Shown: positions 33,838 through 42,906 of the stretch, one piece after another | Position numbering within the stretch: position 1 is the stretch's first letter | How the letters are laid out: every line of letters begins with the position of its first letter | Origin: Phycisphaerae bacterium | Lineage (GTDB): Bacteria; Planctomycetota; Phycisphaerae; Phycisphaerales; SM1A02 | Direction: 5' to 3' | NCBI GenBank assembly: GCA_002709295.1 | Contig: PAQL01000009.1 | Span: 52,477 to 116,476, forward strand | DNA length: 64,000 bases | Translations under genes and position numbers: made by a program | The notes under the pieces: generated by a model | Told to the model about the DNA's origin: nothing | The model's input: the letters and a program-made list of their open reading frames with translations, nothing else | Database searches by the model: none

Positions 33838-35601
33838 ATGAGCCAGCCCACTCGGAGCAGAACCAGCACCAGCGAACTCAAGGGCCGCAAGCTCGGCCGG
33901 GTGCTGACCAAGATGGGCAAGGTCAGCCGTGAGCAGGTCCATGAGGCTCTCGCCCTCCAGCAGAAGCAACCGAGTCGGAAGATCGGCGACCTGCTGGTCG
34001 AGCTCGGCCATGTCGACGAGTCCGATGTTCGCCGGGCCCTGGCGGGACAGGCCGGCATCGAGGAGGTCTCCCTCCGTGGTCGCGACATCCCCGACGAGAC
34101 GTTCGACGCCATTCCGGCGACCACCGCGACGACCTATCAGATCGTTCCGGTCAAGTATGACCCCACGAGCCGATCGATCGCGATCGCGGTGAAGTCCCCC
34201 GACAACTTCGCGGCCATCGACGACCTTCGCAACATGCTGAACTTCAAGCGTGTGAAGGCGGTGCTGGCACCCGAGGACGAGATCGACGAGATCCTCCAGG
34301 AGCGATATGCCGCCTCGGGCAGCGGCTTCAGCGAGATCTACGCAGAGGCCGGGCAGTCCGCCAGTCTCGCGGCCCTGGACATCGGCGGGGACGCCCTCGA
34401 CATCGACGCCCTCTCGGAGGCCGCGGGCGACAACGCCATCGTCCAGCTCGTGCAGGAGACCCTCCTGATCGCGATCCGGGACAAGGCCTCCGACATCCAC
34501 TTCGAGCCGTTCGAGGACGAGTTCCGCATTCGATACCGGATCGACGGCGTGCTCTACGAGATCGCGCCCCCGGACAAGCGGCTCGCCCTGCCGATCGTCA
34601 GTCGCGTGAAGGTCATGGCCAAGCTCGACATCGCCGAGCGGCGTCTTCCCCAGGACGGTCGAATCGAGTGGACCCTGCCGGGGCACGACGCCCAGATCGA
34701 CCTTCGCGTCTCCGTGCTTCCGACCATGTTCGGCGAGTCGGTCGTGATGCGTGTCCTCGACCGGTCCAACGTCCAGCTGAGCCTGGACCGCGTCGGGCTG
34801 CGGGACGACGATCTCGAGCGGGTGCGTTCACTGATCACCAAGCCCAACGGCATCGTGGTCGTGACCGGCCCGACCGGCTCCGGCAAGACCACCACCCTCT
34901 ATGCGGCGTTGAACGAGCTCAACGAGCCCGAGCGGAAGATCCTGACCGCGGAGGATCCCGTCGAGTACGACATCGACGGCCTGATCCAGTGCCAGGTCAA
35001 CATGGACCAGGACCTCTCCTTCGCTCGTCTCCTCCGGTCGTTCCTTCGACAGGACCCCGACATCATCCTGGTGGGTGAGATCCGGGACCTCGAGACGGCG
35101 CAGATCGCGATCCAGGCGTCGCTCACGGGTCACCTCGTGTTCTCGACGCTGCACACCAACGATGCCCCGAGCTCGATCCTGCGTCTGGTCGATCTCGGGG
35201 TCGAGAACTTCCTCCTCACCGCCACCATCGAGGCGATCGTCGCCCAGCGACTGGTCCGCCGCATCTGCGGGAAGTGCCGGGAGGAGTACCTGCCCACCGA
35301 GGAGGAGCTCATGGAGCTCGCCCTCATGCCCTCCGACGTCGAGGGCCGGACCTTCTTCAGGGGCCGGGGATGCCCCGACTGCAAGAAGACCGGCTACCGC
35401 GGGCGGATGGCGCTGTTCGAGATCATGACCATGGACGACACCCTTCGGGAGATGGTGATGTCCCAGGCCTCCACCGCGGTGCTTCGGGCCGAGGCCCGTC
35501 GCCGCGGCATGCAGACCCTGCGGGAATCCGGACTCATCTCCATCTACGACGGCCAGACCACCATCGACGAGGTCGTCCGCGAGACGATCACCGAGGACTG
35601 A
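33838..35601 (+). CDS. gspE: GspE-type secretion ATPase (second copy)
   Basis: A 587-residue traffic ATPase. The N-terminal MshE-like repeats are RKLGRVLTKMGKVSREQV and KIGDLLVELGHVDESDV. The core has KASDIHFEPFEDEFRIRYRIDG, Walker A GPTGSGKTTTLYAAL, Asp box LTAEDPVEYD, Walker B DIILVGEIRDLET and His box TGHLVFSTLHTNDAPSS. Zinc motif CGKC ... CPDC. It sits 55 nt upstream of gspF and heads the pseudopilin genes, so this is probably the motor for the G-K pseudopilins, while the first ATPase may pair with PilT. The two copies are only moderately similar outside the core. Confidence 0.92.
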   Translation: MSQPTRSRTSTSELKGRKLGRVLTKMGKVSREQVHEALALQQKQPSRKIGDLLVELGHVDESDVRRALAGQAGIEEVSLRGRDIPDETFDAIPATTATTYQIVPVKYDPTSRSIAIAVKSPDNFAAIDDLRNMLNFKRVKAVLAPEDEIDEILQERYAASGSGFSEIYAEAGQSASLAALDIGGDALDIDALSEAAGDNAIVQLVQETLLIAIRDKASDIHFEPFEDEFRIRYRIDGVLYEIAPPDKRLALPIVSRVKVMAKLDIAERRLPQDGRIEWTLPGHDAQIDLRVSVLPTMFGESVVMRVLDRSNVQLSLDRVGLRDDDLERVRSLITKPNGIVVVTGPTGSGKTTTLYAALNELNEPERKILTAEDPVEYDIDGLIQCQVNMDQDLSFARLLRSFLRQDPDIILVGEIRDLETAQIAIQASLTGHLVFSTLHTNDAPSSILRLVDLGVENFLLTATIEAIVAQRLVRRICGKCREEYLPTEEELMELALMPSDVEGRTFFRGRGCPDCKKTGYRGRMALFEIMTMDDTLREMVMSQASTAVLRAEARRRGMQTLRESGLISIYDGQTTIDEVVRETITED

Positions 35602-35656
35602 ATCGAGTGCGCGGTCGTCCACGAGGACGGCGCGTCAATCAGACGAGGACACCTTC

Positions 35657-36964
35657 ATGCCGACCTTCCAGTACGAAGCCGTCTACGCCTCCGGCAAGAC
35701 GACCAAGGGCACGATCGAGGCCGCCAGCCGCGAGGACGCCCAGACCCAGCTCAAGGGGGAGGGGATGTTCCCGACCTCGGTCGAGGAGTACAAGCTCAAG
35801 GGTCGTGCCGCCAAGCAGGCCAAGGCCCAGAAGGACGGCAAGGCGCCCAAGGCCGCCAAGAAGAAGGGCCGGGGCATCTCGCTCAGCATCGGCAAGGTCA
35901 ACACCAAGAAGATGACGACCTTCACCCGGCAGCTCTCCACGCTGCAGGACGCCGGCCTTCCTCTCCTTCGGTCGCTCCAGATCCTCGAGCAGCAGCAGCG
36001 TCCCGGCAAGCTCAAGAACGTGCTGGCCGACGTCTGCGAGGACGTCGAGGCGGGTTCCGCCCTCTCCGACGCGATGGGCAAGCACCCCAAGGCCTTCGAC
36101 CGCCTCTACTCCAAGATGGTGGCGGCCGGCGAGGTCGGTGGTGTTCTGGACATCATCCTTCAGCGACTCGCCGACTTCATGGAGAAGGGCGAGCGGCTGA
36201 AGCGACGGATCAAGGGTGCCCTGATCTATCCCGCGGTGGTCATCTCGATCGCGGTGCTCATCGTGACCGGCATCATGTACTTCGTGATCCCGAAGTTCCA
36301 GGAGATCTTCAACGACTTCGACGTCGAGCTTCCGGGACTCACGCTCTGGCTGGTCGACACCTCGAAGTGGGTCGCCGGAAACGCCTCGCCCGATCAATCG
36401 GTGCCGGGGGCGGTGTGGATCCTGTTGTCACCGTTCCTGTTGTTCGGCCTGTTCAAGCTGATACGTGTGACCGGGCCGGGGAAGGCGGCGACCGACGTGG
36501 TGTTCGCGAGGTTGCCGGTGCTGGGCGGATTGATACGCAAGACGGCGATCGCGAGGTTCACGCGGACGCTGGGCACGCTGATCAACGCCGGCGTCCCGAT
36601 CCTCGAGGCGATCCTGATCACCCGGGACACCTCGGGCAACTACATCTACGAGAAGGCGCTCACCAGCGTGCACGACTCCATCCGGGACGGCGAGACGTTC
36701 GCCGGACCGCTCCGCGAGGCGAAGGTCTGCGATCCGATCGTGGTCAACATGATCGACGTCGGCGAGGAGACCGGCGACCTCGACGTCATGCTGATGAAGA
36801 TCGCCGACAACTACGACGAGGAGGTCGACGTCGCGGTGGCTTCGCTGCTCTCGCTGCTCGAGCCCTTCATGGTGGTCATCCTCGGTGGCATCGTCGGTGC
36901 GATCGTGCTCGCCCTCTTCCTACCGCTCGTCAAGATGATCGAGTCGGTCTCGCAGTCCAAGTGA
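35657..36964 (+). CDS. gspF: GspF/PilC-type inner-membrane platform protein
   Basis: A 435-residue polytopic protein with two homologous T2SF domains. N-terminal domain: KKMTTFTRQLSTLQDAGLPL to MVAAGEVGGVLD. Then the membrane segments YPAVVISIAVLIVTGIMYFV and WILLSPFLLFGLFKL. Second domain: IARFTRTLGTLINAGVPILEA to MIDVGEETGDLD, and a final membrane span FMVVILGGIVGAIVLALFLP. A lysine/alanine-rich linker (about residues 50-75) precedes the first domain. Oddity: codons at about 36400-36585 use ATA, TTG, ACG and TCA repeatedly, unlike the rest of the gene. It recruits the ATPase and drives pseudopilus assembly. Confidence 0.92.
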   Translation: MPTFQYEAVYASGKTTKGTIEAASREDAQTQLKGEGMFPTSVEEYKLKGRAAKQAKAQKDGKAPKAAKKKGRGISLSIGKVNTKKMTTFTRQLSTLQDAGLPLLRSLQILEQQQRPGKLKNVLADVCEDVEAGSALSDAMGKHPKAFDRLYSKMVAAGEVGGVLDIILQRLADFMEKGERLKRRIKGALIYPAVVISIAVLIVTGIMYFVIPKFQEIFNDFDVELPGLTLWLVDTSKWVAGNASPDQSVPGAVWILLSPFLLFGLFKLIRVTGPGKAATDVVFARLPVLGGLIRKTAIARFTRTLGTLINAGVPILEAILITRDTSGNYIYEKALTSVHDSIRDGETFAGPLREAKVCDPIVVNMIDVGEETGDLDVMLMKIADNYDEEVDVAVASLLSLLEPFMVVILGGIVGAIVLALFLPLVKMIESVSQSK

Positions 36965-37035
36965 CTCTGCGGCGTCGTCCCCTTCCGCCCGCTCCGGCGG
37001 GTGGAAGGGGGGCGACCGCCCTCGGGAGGCATCTC

Positions 37036-38103
37036 ATGCCCAGCCCATTTCGATCCCGAGTCCGCGTCGGCTTCACGGTGGTGGAGCTCCTGGTGGTGCT
37101 TGCGATCATCATCCTGCTGGTCGGCATCCTCCTGGTCGGTCTGACCCAGGCCGCGGGAAGCGCCCAGGCCGCCCAGACGCGGTTCCTGATGAACTCGATG
37201 GCCGCGGGCCTCGTGCAGTTCAAGCGGGACCACGGCTACCTGCCCCCGGTGCTCGGGGACGGCTCCCAGTTCGGAGGCGCGGGCACGCCCAACAACCTGC
37301 CGGGCTGGTCCCGCGACGTGATCCTCGCTCCGGCGTGGTCCCCGAACGATCCCGGCGGTCCGGCGATCGCGGGTCGTCAGGCCTGGTTCTCCCTGACCAG
37401 TCCCGCGGAGTACCTGCTCGGCTACGGCAACCGGACCGGTGACGGCTACGGCCTCGTGGGGAGCATCTCGGACGCCCCCGTCGATTCGCCGGGGTACTTC
37501 GAGACTCCGACCCTCGGATTCCGGGCTCCCGGCGGTGACGGGGCCTGGGGAGCGGTCTTCAACCCGCGACAGGGCTTCGAGTCGCTCACCGGCGTCTATG
37601 CGGCGAGGAATCCGGGGAACGCGAATCTGCCCTATGTCTCCGATCCGTCGGGTGGATCCTCGGCCAACAACACCCTGGTCCGGGGACGGATCTTCGGGCC
37701 GTATCTGGAGCTCAAGGACGAGAACCTTCTGGGCGGACTTCGTCCCGACGGTTCCATCTCCCGCCCCGAGGATCCCGACTACGACATCCGGCCGAAGGTG
37801 ATCCTCGATTACTGGGGAACGCCGATCCGCTACTACCGCAATCCGTACAACGGTGGTGATCCCGCCGCCGTCACCCGTTCGCTCGACCTCTCCGACGTCT
37901 TCGCCCTCCGTCCCTGGAGCTTCGAGGAAGGCGTGCTCGTGGAGGGCGTGGCCGATGCCAACGGGGACCGGTCGTCGAGCTCCCAGCTGCAGTCCGGCGA
38001 GTTCGCCCTCATGAGTCTCGGGGCGGATCGACGCGAGACGCCGGGAACCCGTGTCGACGAGTCCGAATTCAACCGTGACAACATCGTGGAGATCGGCCCT
38101 TGA
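37036..38103 (+). CDS. type II secretion pseudopilin, GspG-like (first, large)
   Basis: 355 residues, about twice normal GspG length. Short basic leader RSRVRVG, then the prepilin-peptidase site G|FTVVELLVVLAIIILLVG with Glu at +5. The globular part includes PKVILDYWGTPIRYYRNPY, similar to the DPWGxPYxY motif of major pseudopilins, and ends LMSLGADRRETPG, similar to the GspG calcium-loop region. A long insertion rich in Gly, Pro and Asp lies between them. The ATG at 37036 has GGGAGG upstream; the longer in-frame reading is antisense-like sequence over gspF and is rejected. It overlaps the next pseudopilin by TTGA. Confidence 0.85.
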   Translation: MPSPFRSRVRVGFTVVELLVVLAIIILLVGILLVGLTQAAGSAQAAQTRFLMNSMAAGLVQFKRDHGYLPPVLGDGSQFGGAGTPNNLPGWSRDVILAPAWSPNDPGGPAIAGRQAWFSLTSPAEYLLGYGNRTGDGYGLVGSISDAPVDSPGYFETPTLGFRAPGGDGAWGAVFNPRQGFESLTGVYAARNPGNANLPYVSDPSGGSSANNTLVRGRIFGPYLELKDENLLGGLRPDGSISRPEDPDYDIRPKVILDYWGTPIRYYRNPYNGGDPAAVTRSLDLSDVFALRPWSFEEGVLVEGVADANGDRSSSSQLQSGEFALMSLGADRRETPGTRVDESEFNRDNIVEIGP

Positions 38104-38939
38104 GATCCAGAACCCTTCGCCTCCGAACGTCCGGTCGTCGCTCTGCTCCTGGTTTCACCCTCGTCGAGCTGGTGGTGGTGGTCGGCATCATCGTGGCGCT
38201 GCTGTCGCTGGTGCTGGCGGTGAGCACGCTGCTGATCCAGCAGAACGAGGCCCGCCAGCTGGAAGCCGCCTACGCGAACCTCTCGAGCGCGGTCCAGGAA
38301 TACGAGCAGGCGGTCGGTCGGCCGATCGCCTATCAGGCCCTTCGCGAGACCCCGCTCCAGGGCGGTTACGACATCCCGAACAATCCGCAGTTCGTCGGAT
38401 ACCCCGGTGGCATGGAGACGATCTACACCTCGGGTGGCAGCAGTCTCCACTACAACACCGGCCTCAACACCGGGTGCAGCGGGCTCGACTCCGACGGATG
38501 GCAGAAGCACATCGTCGCGTTGATGGGGCTTCTGCAGCGCACCCAGTCGGCCGAGGACATCGTGTCCCGGATCGATCCGGCGCTCATCCTTCCGGTCACG
38601 AAGAACAACGGCCTTCCGATGGACTCCACGGACAGCCTTCCGCCGCTCACCAAGATGGTCGATCCCTGGGGCACGCCGATCGCGGTGGTCTTCCCCGGTC
38701 GCACCTGGCGGGAGTCCGACAACGACGGCAGTGCCGGCAACGGCGAGTTCGGTCCTCCGGATCCGGACGGGACCATCCGGACCGTCATGGAGACCATGGT
38801 CGGTGTGTGCCGGAACGGCAAGGTCATGTTCGTCAGTGCCGGTCCCGACGGACTGCTGGGCAGCCGCTACTGCCCCGACGGCCAGCGCAAGGAGGCCGCT
38901 CTGGACAACATCTACTCCTACGAGCCGGAGAACCCGTGA
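38100..38939 (+). CDS. type II secretion pseudopilin, GspG-like (second)
   Basis: 279 residues, starting at TTG within the preceding stop codon (TTGA). Leader RTSGRRSAPG, then G|FTLVELVVVVGIIVALLSL with Glu at +5. The fold retains the GspG-type MVDPWGTPIAVVFPGR. Near the end VMFVSAGPDGLLG matches the calcium-coordinating SxGxDG of GspG. The insert DNDGSAGNGEFGPPDPDG is acidic and may bind calcium. A second G-type subunit next to the first suggests a gene duplication within the operon. Confidence 0.82.
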   Translation: MRSRTLRLRTSGRRSAPGFTLVELVVVVGIIVALLSLVLAVSTLLIQQNEARQLEAAYANLSSAVQEYEQAVGRPIAYQALRETPLQGGYDIPNNPQFVGYPGGMETIYTSGGSSLHYNTGLNTGCSGLDSDGWQKHIVALMGLLQRTQSAEDIVSRIDPALILPVTKNNGLPMDSTDSLPPLTKMVDPWGTPIAVVFPGRTWRESDNDGSAGNGEFGPPDPDGTIRTVMETMVGVCRNGKVMFVSAGPDGLLGSRYCPDGQRKEAALDNIYSYEPENP

Positions 38940-39847
38940 TGTCGATCCGAAGGTTCCGATCCGGCGGGCGTGGCTTCACGCTCATCGAACTGCTGGTGGT
39001 CATGGGCATCCTCGTGGTGCTCGCGGTCCTCACCGGCATCAGCGTCAGCCAGGTGAGTCGCGAGGCGCGGCTCAGCTCCGGGGTGAACCAGGTCGTCGCC
39101 GCGCTCGGTGCCGCGCGTTCCTACGCGATCCAGAACAACACCACGACGATGCTCTCCTTCACCGTGAACGTCGATCGTGAGAACCTCGGCGAGGGCGAGA
39201 TCGTCGAGCTGGTGCTCTCCAGGGCCACCGGCGAGATCACCACCCGCTACTCCGGCAGTCAGCAGTGGTACGACCAGCGATTCGTGCCGGTGGCGGGCCT
39301 GCCGGCGGTGCAGCTGCCGCGCGGCATCAAGGTCGCAGGACCGTTGAACACCGCCTACGGCGACGTGCCTCCGGGTTTCGGCGACGGTGACGAACTCTGG
39401 GTGAGCCAGCCCGGCGGCGCCTGGAGGATCAACGGCACCGACGTGGTGACCGACGAGATCGGTCGCCAGATCGGCGTGATGTTCGGCCCCGACGGCACGA
39501 TGGTCACCCGCAACGTCCAGGGCGCCGGCGGTTCCGGGGCGGTGGTGTGGCCGTATCTGGACGCCGATCGCGACCGGGTGCCGGTGATCATCAACCACAA
39601 CGGCTACGGCGGCTCGATGCGGTTCGTGGCCTACGACGCGGTCGGCGACGAGTGCGACGTGCATCCGGTCCAGTGGCTGGGCGTGTTCGACGACGAGGCG
39701 CTGCGACGCGCCCGCGGCGACGCCAACTGGGGTCTCGAGAACGGCGAGGACATTCGAAACAGCGCCATCACCGGCTGGGTCGACCAGTACGGCGTGCCGA
39801 TCTTCTTCAATCGATACACCGGTGTCGCGGAGGTCTCCAAGCCATGA
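38939..39847 (+). CDS. type II secretion pseudopilin, GspH/FimT-like
   Basis: 302 residues; the start ATG overlaps the upstream stop by one base (TGATG). Processing site RG|FTLIELLVVMGILVVLAVL with Glu at +5, followed by NQVVAALGAARSYAIQNNT, the pattern of GspH/FimT proteins (LxxARxEAIxxN). Much longer than usual GspH (about 170-190 aa), with an extended beta-rich C-terminal region. Ends in an ATGA overlap with the GspI-like gene. Confidence 0.78.
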   Translation: MSIRRFRSGGRGFTLIELLVVMGILVVLAVLTGISVSQVSREARLSSGVNQVVAALGAARSYAIQNNTTTMLSFTVNVDRENLGEGEIVELVLSRATGEITTRYSGSQQWYDQRFVPVAGLPAVQLPRGIKVAGPLNTAYGDVPPGFGDGDELWVSQPGGAWRINGTDVVTDEIGRQIGVMFGPDGTMVTRNVQGAGGSGAVVWPYLDADRDRVPVIINHNGYGGSMRFVAYDAVGDECDVHPVQWLGVFDDEALRRARGDANWGLENGEDIRNSAITGWVDQYGVPIFFNRYTGVAEVSKP

Positions 39848-41190
39848 CGCATCATGCGACCGACATCCACCGACGCGTGGTCCGCGGGTCGAGGGGCTTC
39901 TCGCTCATCGAACTCCTCCTCGCGATCTTCATCCTCGGGGTCGGGGTGATCTCCGTGGCCGCGGTCTTCCCGGCCGGCATCATCCAGCAGCGACGGACCT
40001 CCGACGACGTCTTCGGTCCGGTGGTCGCCGAGGCGGCGCTCTCCACGATCCGCTCGCGTCTCTCCCAGGGCGACTTCGGCACCTTCGAGGAGTTCGGCTT
40101 CTTCGGCCCCGGGGACTTCTCCAGCCTCGACAACACCTTCCCCAACGGCTGGTTGAACCCCGGTGACGCCTACACCCAGCCGGGGGACTGGCCCTGGATC
40201 CGGCCCTCGATCGCCGCGGTGCCCCCCGGCGAGTCTCCGGACGACAAGGCCTACGCCGGCGACCTCGACATCTTCAGCGCACGTGCATCCCGCTCCAGCA
40301 GCTTCGTGCCGCCGGGACTGGACTATCCCGGCGACCTCCAGTGGGACGGCGGATGGACGACGTCGGAGTTCAGCATCTTCGGTTCGCTCCCCGCGGTCGG
40401 ACAGACCTACGGTCAGAGCGCCGGGCAGGATCCCGGTGCGTTCCTCTTCGGCATCCCGTTCAACCGGGCGAGGTTCGATCTCTTCGGTCAGGGCGAGGAT
40501 CCGCTGGTCGAGATCACCCAGGAGGAGCGGTTCTGGCCCGCGGGCACCGGTTTCGACGGAGGACAGCCCCGGCCCCAGTACGCCTGGGACTGCATGTTCC
40601 GTCGCTTCCAGGGCCGGGTGCAGGTGGCGATCTTCGTCTACCGCCTGAACGTCGGCAACGCCACGGGCGGCTACGCGGTCTCCCGGGACGAGGGCGCCTC
40701 GGGCCTCACCCGGGACGGCAGTCGTCCGCCGATGCCCGCCCGCGTCGATCTCAAGCCCGAGATCGACATCCTCGGTTCGTCCTACACCTCGATCACCCCG
40801 GACGGTCCCGCGACCACCGATGCGGATCGGAACATCGTTCCGGGCACCTATCCCAACTTCAGCCTCGCCAGCAACCAGATCTCGCTGGATCCCTACTTCG
40901 AGGGCTGGCAGGCTCCCGGGCAGTGGTTCATCGACCCCTACGGCCGCACCCACCGCGTGCTGCAGGGGCGACGCAACAAGAAGCAGGGCCCGGTCCGACT
41001 CAGTCGCGGGGCACCGAACCAGGCTCCGAACACCGCGTACTACAACCCGGCGGCCCAGGGAGACGGTGCGCTCGATCCCGATGTCTGGCGACAGGCCTGC
41101 GAGGAGGTCCGGTCGATCTGGTTCGTGCCTCCGGTGGATCGACGCGGCATCTCCCTGACGCCCATCTACGTCGCAGTGAGGGATCTCTGA
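39844..41190 (+). CDS. type II secretion pseudopilin, GspI-like (large)
   Basis: 448 residues against about 120-130 for normal GspI. Processing site RG|FSLIELLLAIFILGVGVISVAAVFP with Glu at +5; the GVGVISVAAVFPAGI stretch is typical for I-type and PilV-like minor pseudopilins. The C-terminal two-thirds is a large unfamiliar domain rich in Gly, Pro and aromatic residues. It has an ATGA overlap with the previous gene and lies 3 nt before the next. Assignment to I rests on operon order and the N-terminus. Confidence 0.72.
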   Translation: MTHHATDIHRRVVRGSRGFSLIELLLAIFILGVGVISVAAVFPAGIIQQRRTSDDVFGPVVAEAALSTIRSRLSQGDFGTFEEFGFFGPGDFSSLDNTFPNGWLNPGDAYTQPGDWPWIRPSIAAVPPGESPDDKAYAGDLDIFSARASRSSSFVPPGLDYPGDLQWDGGWTTSEFSIFGSLPAVGQTYGQSAGQDPGAFLFGIPFNRARFDLFGQGEDPLVEITQEERFWPAGTGFDGGQPRPQYAWDCMFRRFQGRVQVAIFVYRLNVGNATGGYAVSRDEGASGLTRDGSRPPMPARVDLKPEIDILGSSYTSITPDGPATTDADRNIVPGTYPNFSLASNQISLDPYFEGWQAPGQWFIDPYGRTHRVLQGRRNKKQGPVRLSRGAPNQAPNTAYYNPAAQGDGALDPDVWRQACEEVRSIWFVPPVDRRGISLTPIYVAVRDL

Positions 41191-41193
41191 ATC

Positions 41194-42906
41194 ATGAAGA
41201 CGACCCAGTCAATCGCCATCCTCCGGGCCCGTCGCGGCTTCACTCTGACCGAACTCATGGTCGCGGTGGTGGTCCTGCTGGTGATCATCCTCGCGGTCGG
41301 CCGGATCTTCGGCACCGCCAGCGAGGTGGTGAAGGCCGGTGAGGCCAACGCCGACATCCTGCAGGAGGTCTCCGCGATCGAGCAGCTGATGCGGAACGAC
41401 CTCGACCGCATCTCCGACGAGGGGTTCCTGCTGGTCCAGGGCGTCGGCGTCCGCAACGACGTGATGAACTCCCTCGGCGGGGGACAGCTCCTGGATCCGA
41501 ACCGCCCGGCGGACTACATCTTCCGGTGCGACCAGCTGGTCTTCGTGGCCGACGATCTGGCGATCAGCCGCCAGACCCAGAAGATGGGGGCGTTCATCGA
41601 GAACGGTCTCGACGGCACCGGGAACGTGAACTACCTCGGCGACACCCTGCCGACCCCGCAGTCGACCGCGAGCCTGCTGTACTACGGGCACGGCTTCCAG
41701 CTTCCGTTCATCTCGCCCAACCTCGGCGTCCAGGCCGATGCGCTCTGGCCCGCCAACGGCGGCGAGCCGATCCAGCCGTGGTTCCGACCGAACCCCGGTC
41801 AGCAGAGGATCGATCTCCAGAGCTGGCCGCAGGGCGCCTCGGTGGGCGGCACGCACAACGGCGCCCAGCCCGCCGCGGACAACTGGACGCTCGCCCGGCA
41901 GGAGGTGCTGCTGGCCGACGACTACGACTCCGATCCCACGCACTACATGTCCCGGGTCACCGGAGCCGGCACCTACCGAAACGCCGCCAGCGACTTCTTC
42001 GACGGGGCGATGCGTTCCTCGAGGGTCGACGTGCTCTCCAACGACGTCGGTCGTCTGCGGGAGGCGATCCGCACCGCCGGTCCCCGCGGCGTGGCCGACG
42101 TGGTCTTCAACTACCGGCCCCGGGCCGAGAAGCGACCGCCGACGCTCGACAAGAGCGACGTGCTGCTCACCACCAGCGTGCTGGTCGGCAACTGCTCGAA
42201 CTTCGTCATCGACTGGACCTGGGCCGACGGGGTCGGCCGCGAGCTCGAGCTCGATCTGGACCCCGGTTCCGGGATCGAAGGGGCCATCCGCGGCGTGAGC
42301 CATCGAGGCGGCATCCGGCCGTCGGTGGGCGCCGAGGGCGGCACCACGGTCACCGAGGCGGCCGGGCGTCTCCCGTGGTTCGGGTTCTCCGACGGTGATC
42401 CCTCCGACGGGAGTCCGTACACCGACGTGACGTTCGCCTCCAGCTATCTGGGGGACGGGTTCTACGACCGCGAGGTCCGGCTCCACGCGCCGCTCGCCTA
42501 CCACCCGCAGAACGGGATCTTCGGCGGGGCGACTCCGGATGTCGATCTCTTCCCGGACACCGACTCGGCCACCATGATCCCTCAGGCCGTGACCACCATC
42601 GAAGGCGGCGGCGGCCCGGTCGTCGACCAGCCGTACGGTTCCGGCATCCCGGTCTATCGCTACTTCGCCTTCTTCGGCCTCAACGGCAGCGAGCCGTTCG
42701 TCCGGGACGGGGCCGGTCGTCCGTTGACCACCAAGGGGTCCGGAGGCAGGGTCTGGCCGGTCTACCGCGCCGACTACACGCCCTGGCCCTCGGCGCTTCG
42801 AATCACCGCGACCTTCCACGACGCCAGAGGCGCGATCGACGGGGGACGCAACGTGCAGTTCACGATCCCGCTTCCGAGGCGGGTCCAGGATCTTCCGGAG
42901 GAATGA
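41194..42906 (+). CDS. type II secretion pseudopilin, GspJ-like (large)
   Basis: 570 residues, where GspJ is normally about 200. Processing site RG|FTLTELMVAVVVLLVIILAVG with Glu at +5. The following helix ILQEVSAIEQLMRNDLDRIS resembles the GspJ/PilW pattern (xxLQRDLxxxx). The extra mass is a large beta-rich C-terminal region. Ends in an ATGA overlap with the giant gene, so translation is coupled. Confidence 0.75.
   Translation: MKTTQSIAILRARRGFTLTELMVAVVVLLVIILAVGRIFGTASEVVKAGEANADILQEVSAIEQLMRNDLDRISDEGFLLVQGVGVRNDVMNSLGGGQLLDPNRPADYIFRCDQLVFVADDLAISRQTQKMGAFIENGLDGTGNVNYLGDTLPTPQSTASLLYYGHGFQLPFISPNLGVQADALWPANGGEPIQPWFRPNPGQQRIDLQSWPQGASVGGTHNGAQPAADNWTLARQEVLLADDYDSDPTHYMSRVTGAGTYRNAASDFFDGAMRSSRVDVLSNDVGRLREAIRTAGPRGVADVVFNYRPRAEKRPPTLDKSDVLLTTSVLVGNCSNFVIDWTWADGVGRELELDLDPGSGIEGAIRGVSHRGGIRPSVGAEGGTTVTEAAGRLPWFGFSDGDPSDGSPYTDVTFASSYLGDGFYDREVRLHAPLAYHPQNGIFGGATPDVDLFPDTDSATMIPQAVTTIEGGGGPVVDQPYGSGIPVYRYFAFFGLNGSEPFVRDGAGRPLTTKGSGGRVWPVYRADYTPWPSALRITATFHDARGAIDGGRNVQFTIPLPRRVQDLPEE

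Noticed and set aside
33629..33841. A 70-codon ORF ending in an ATGA overlap with the second gspE
   Set aside because: Third-position GC is clearly lower than in neighbours and the composition is Pro/Arg-rich. Only the overlap is suggestive, which can arise by chance.
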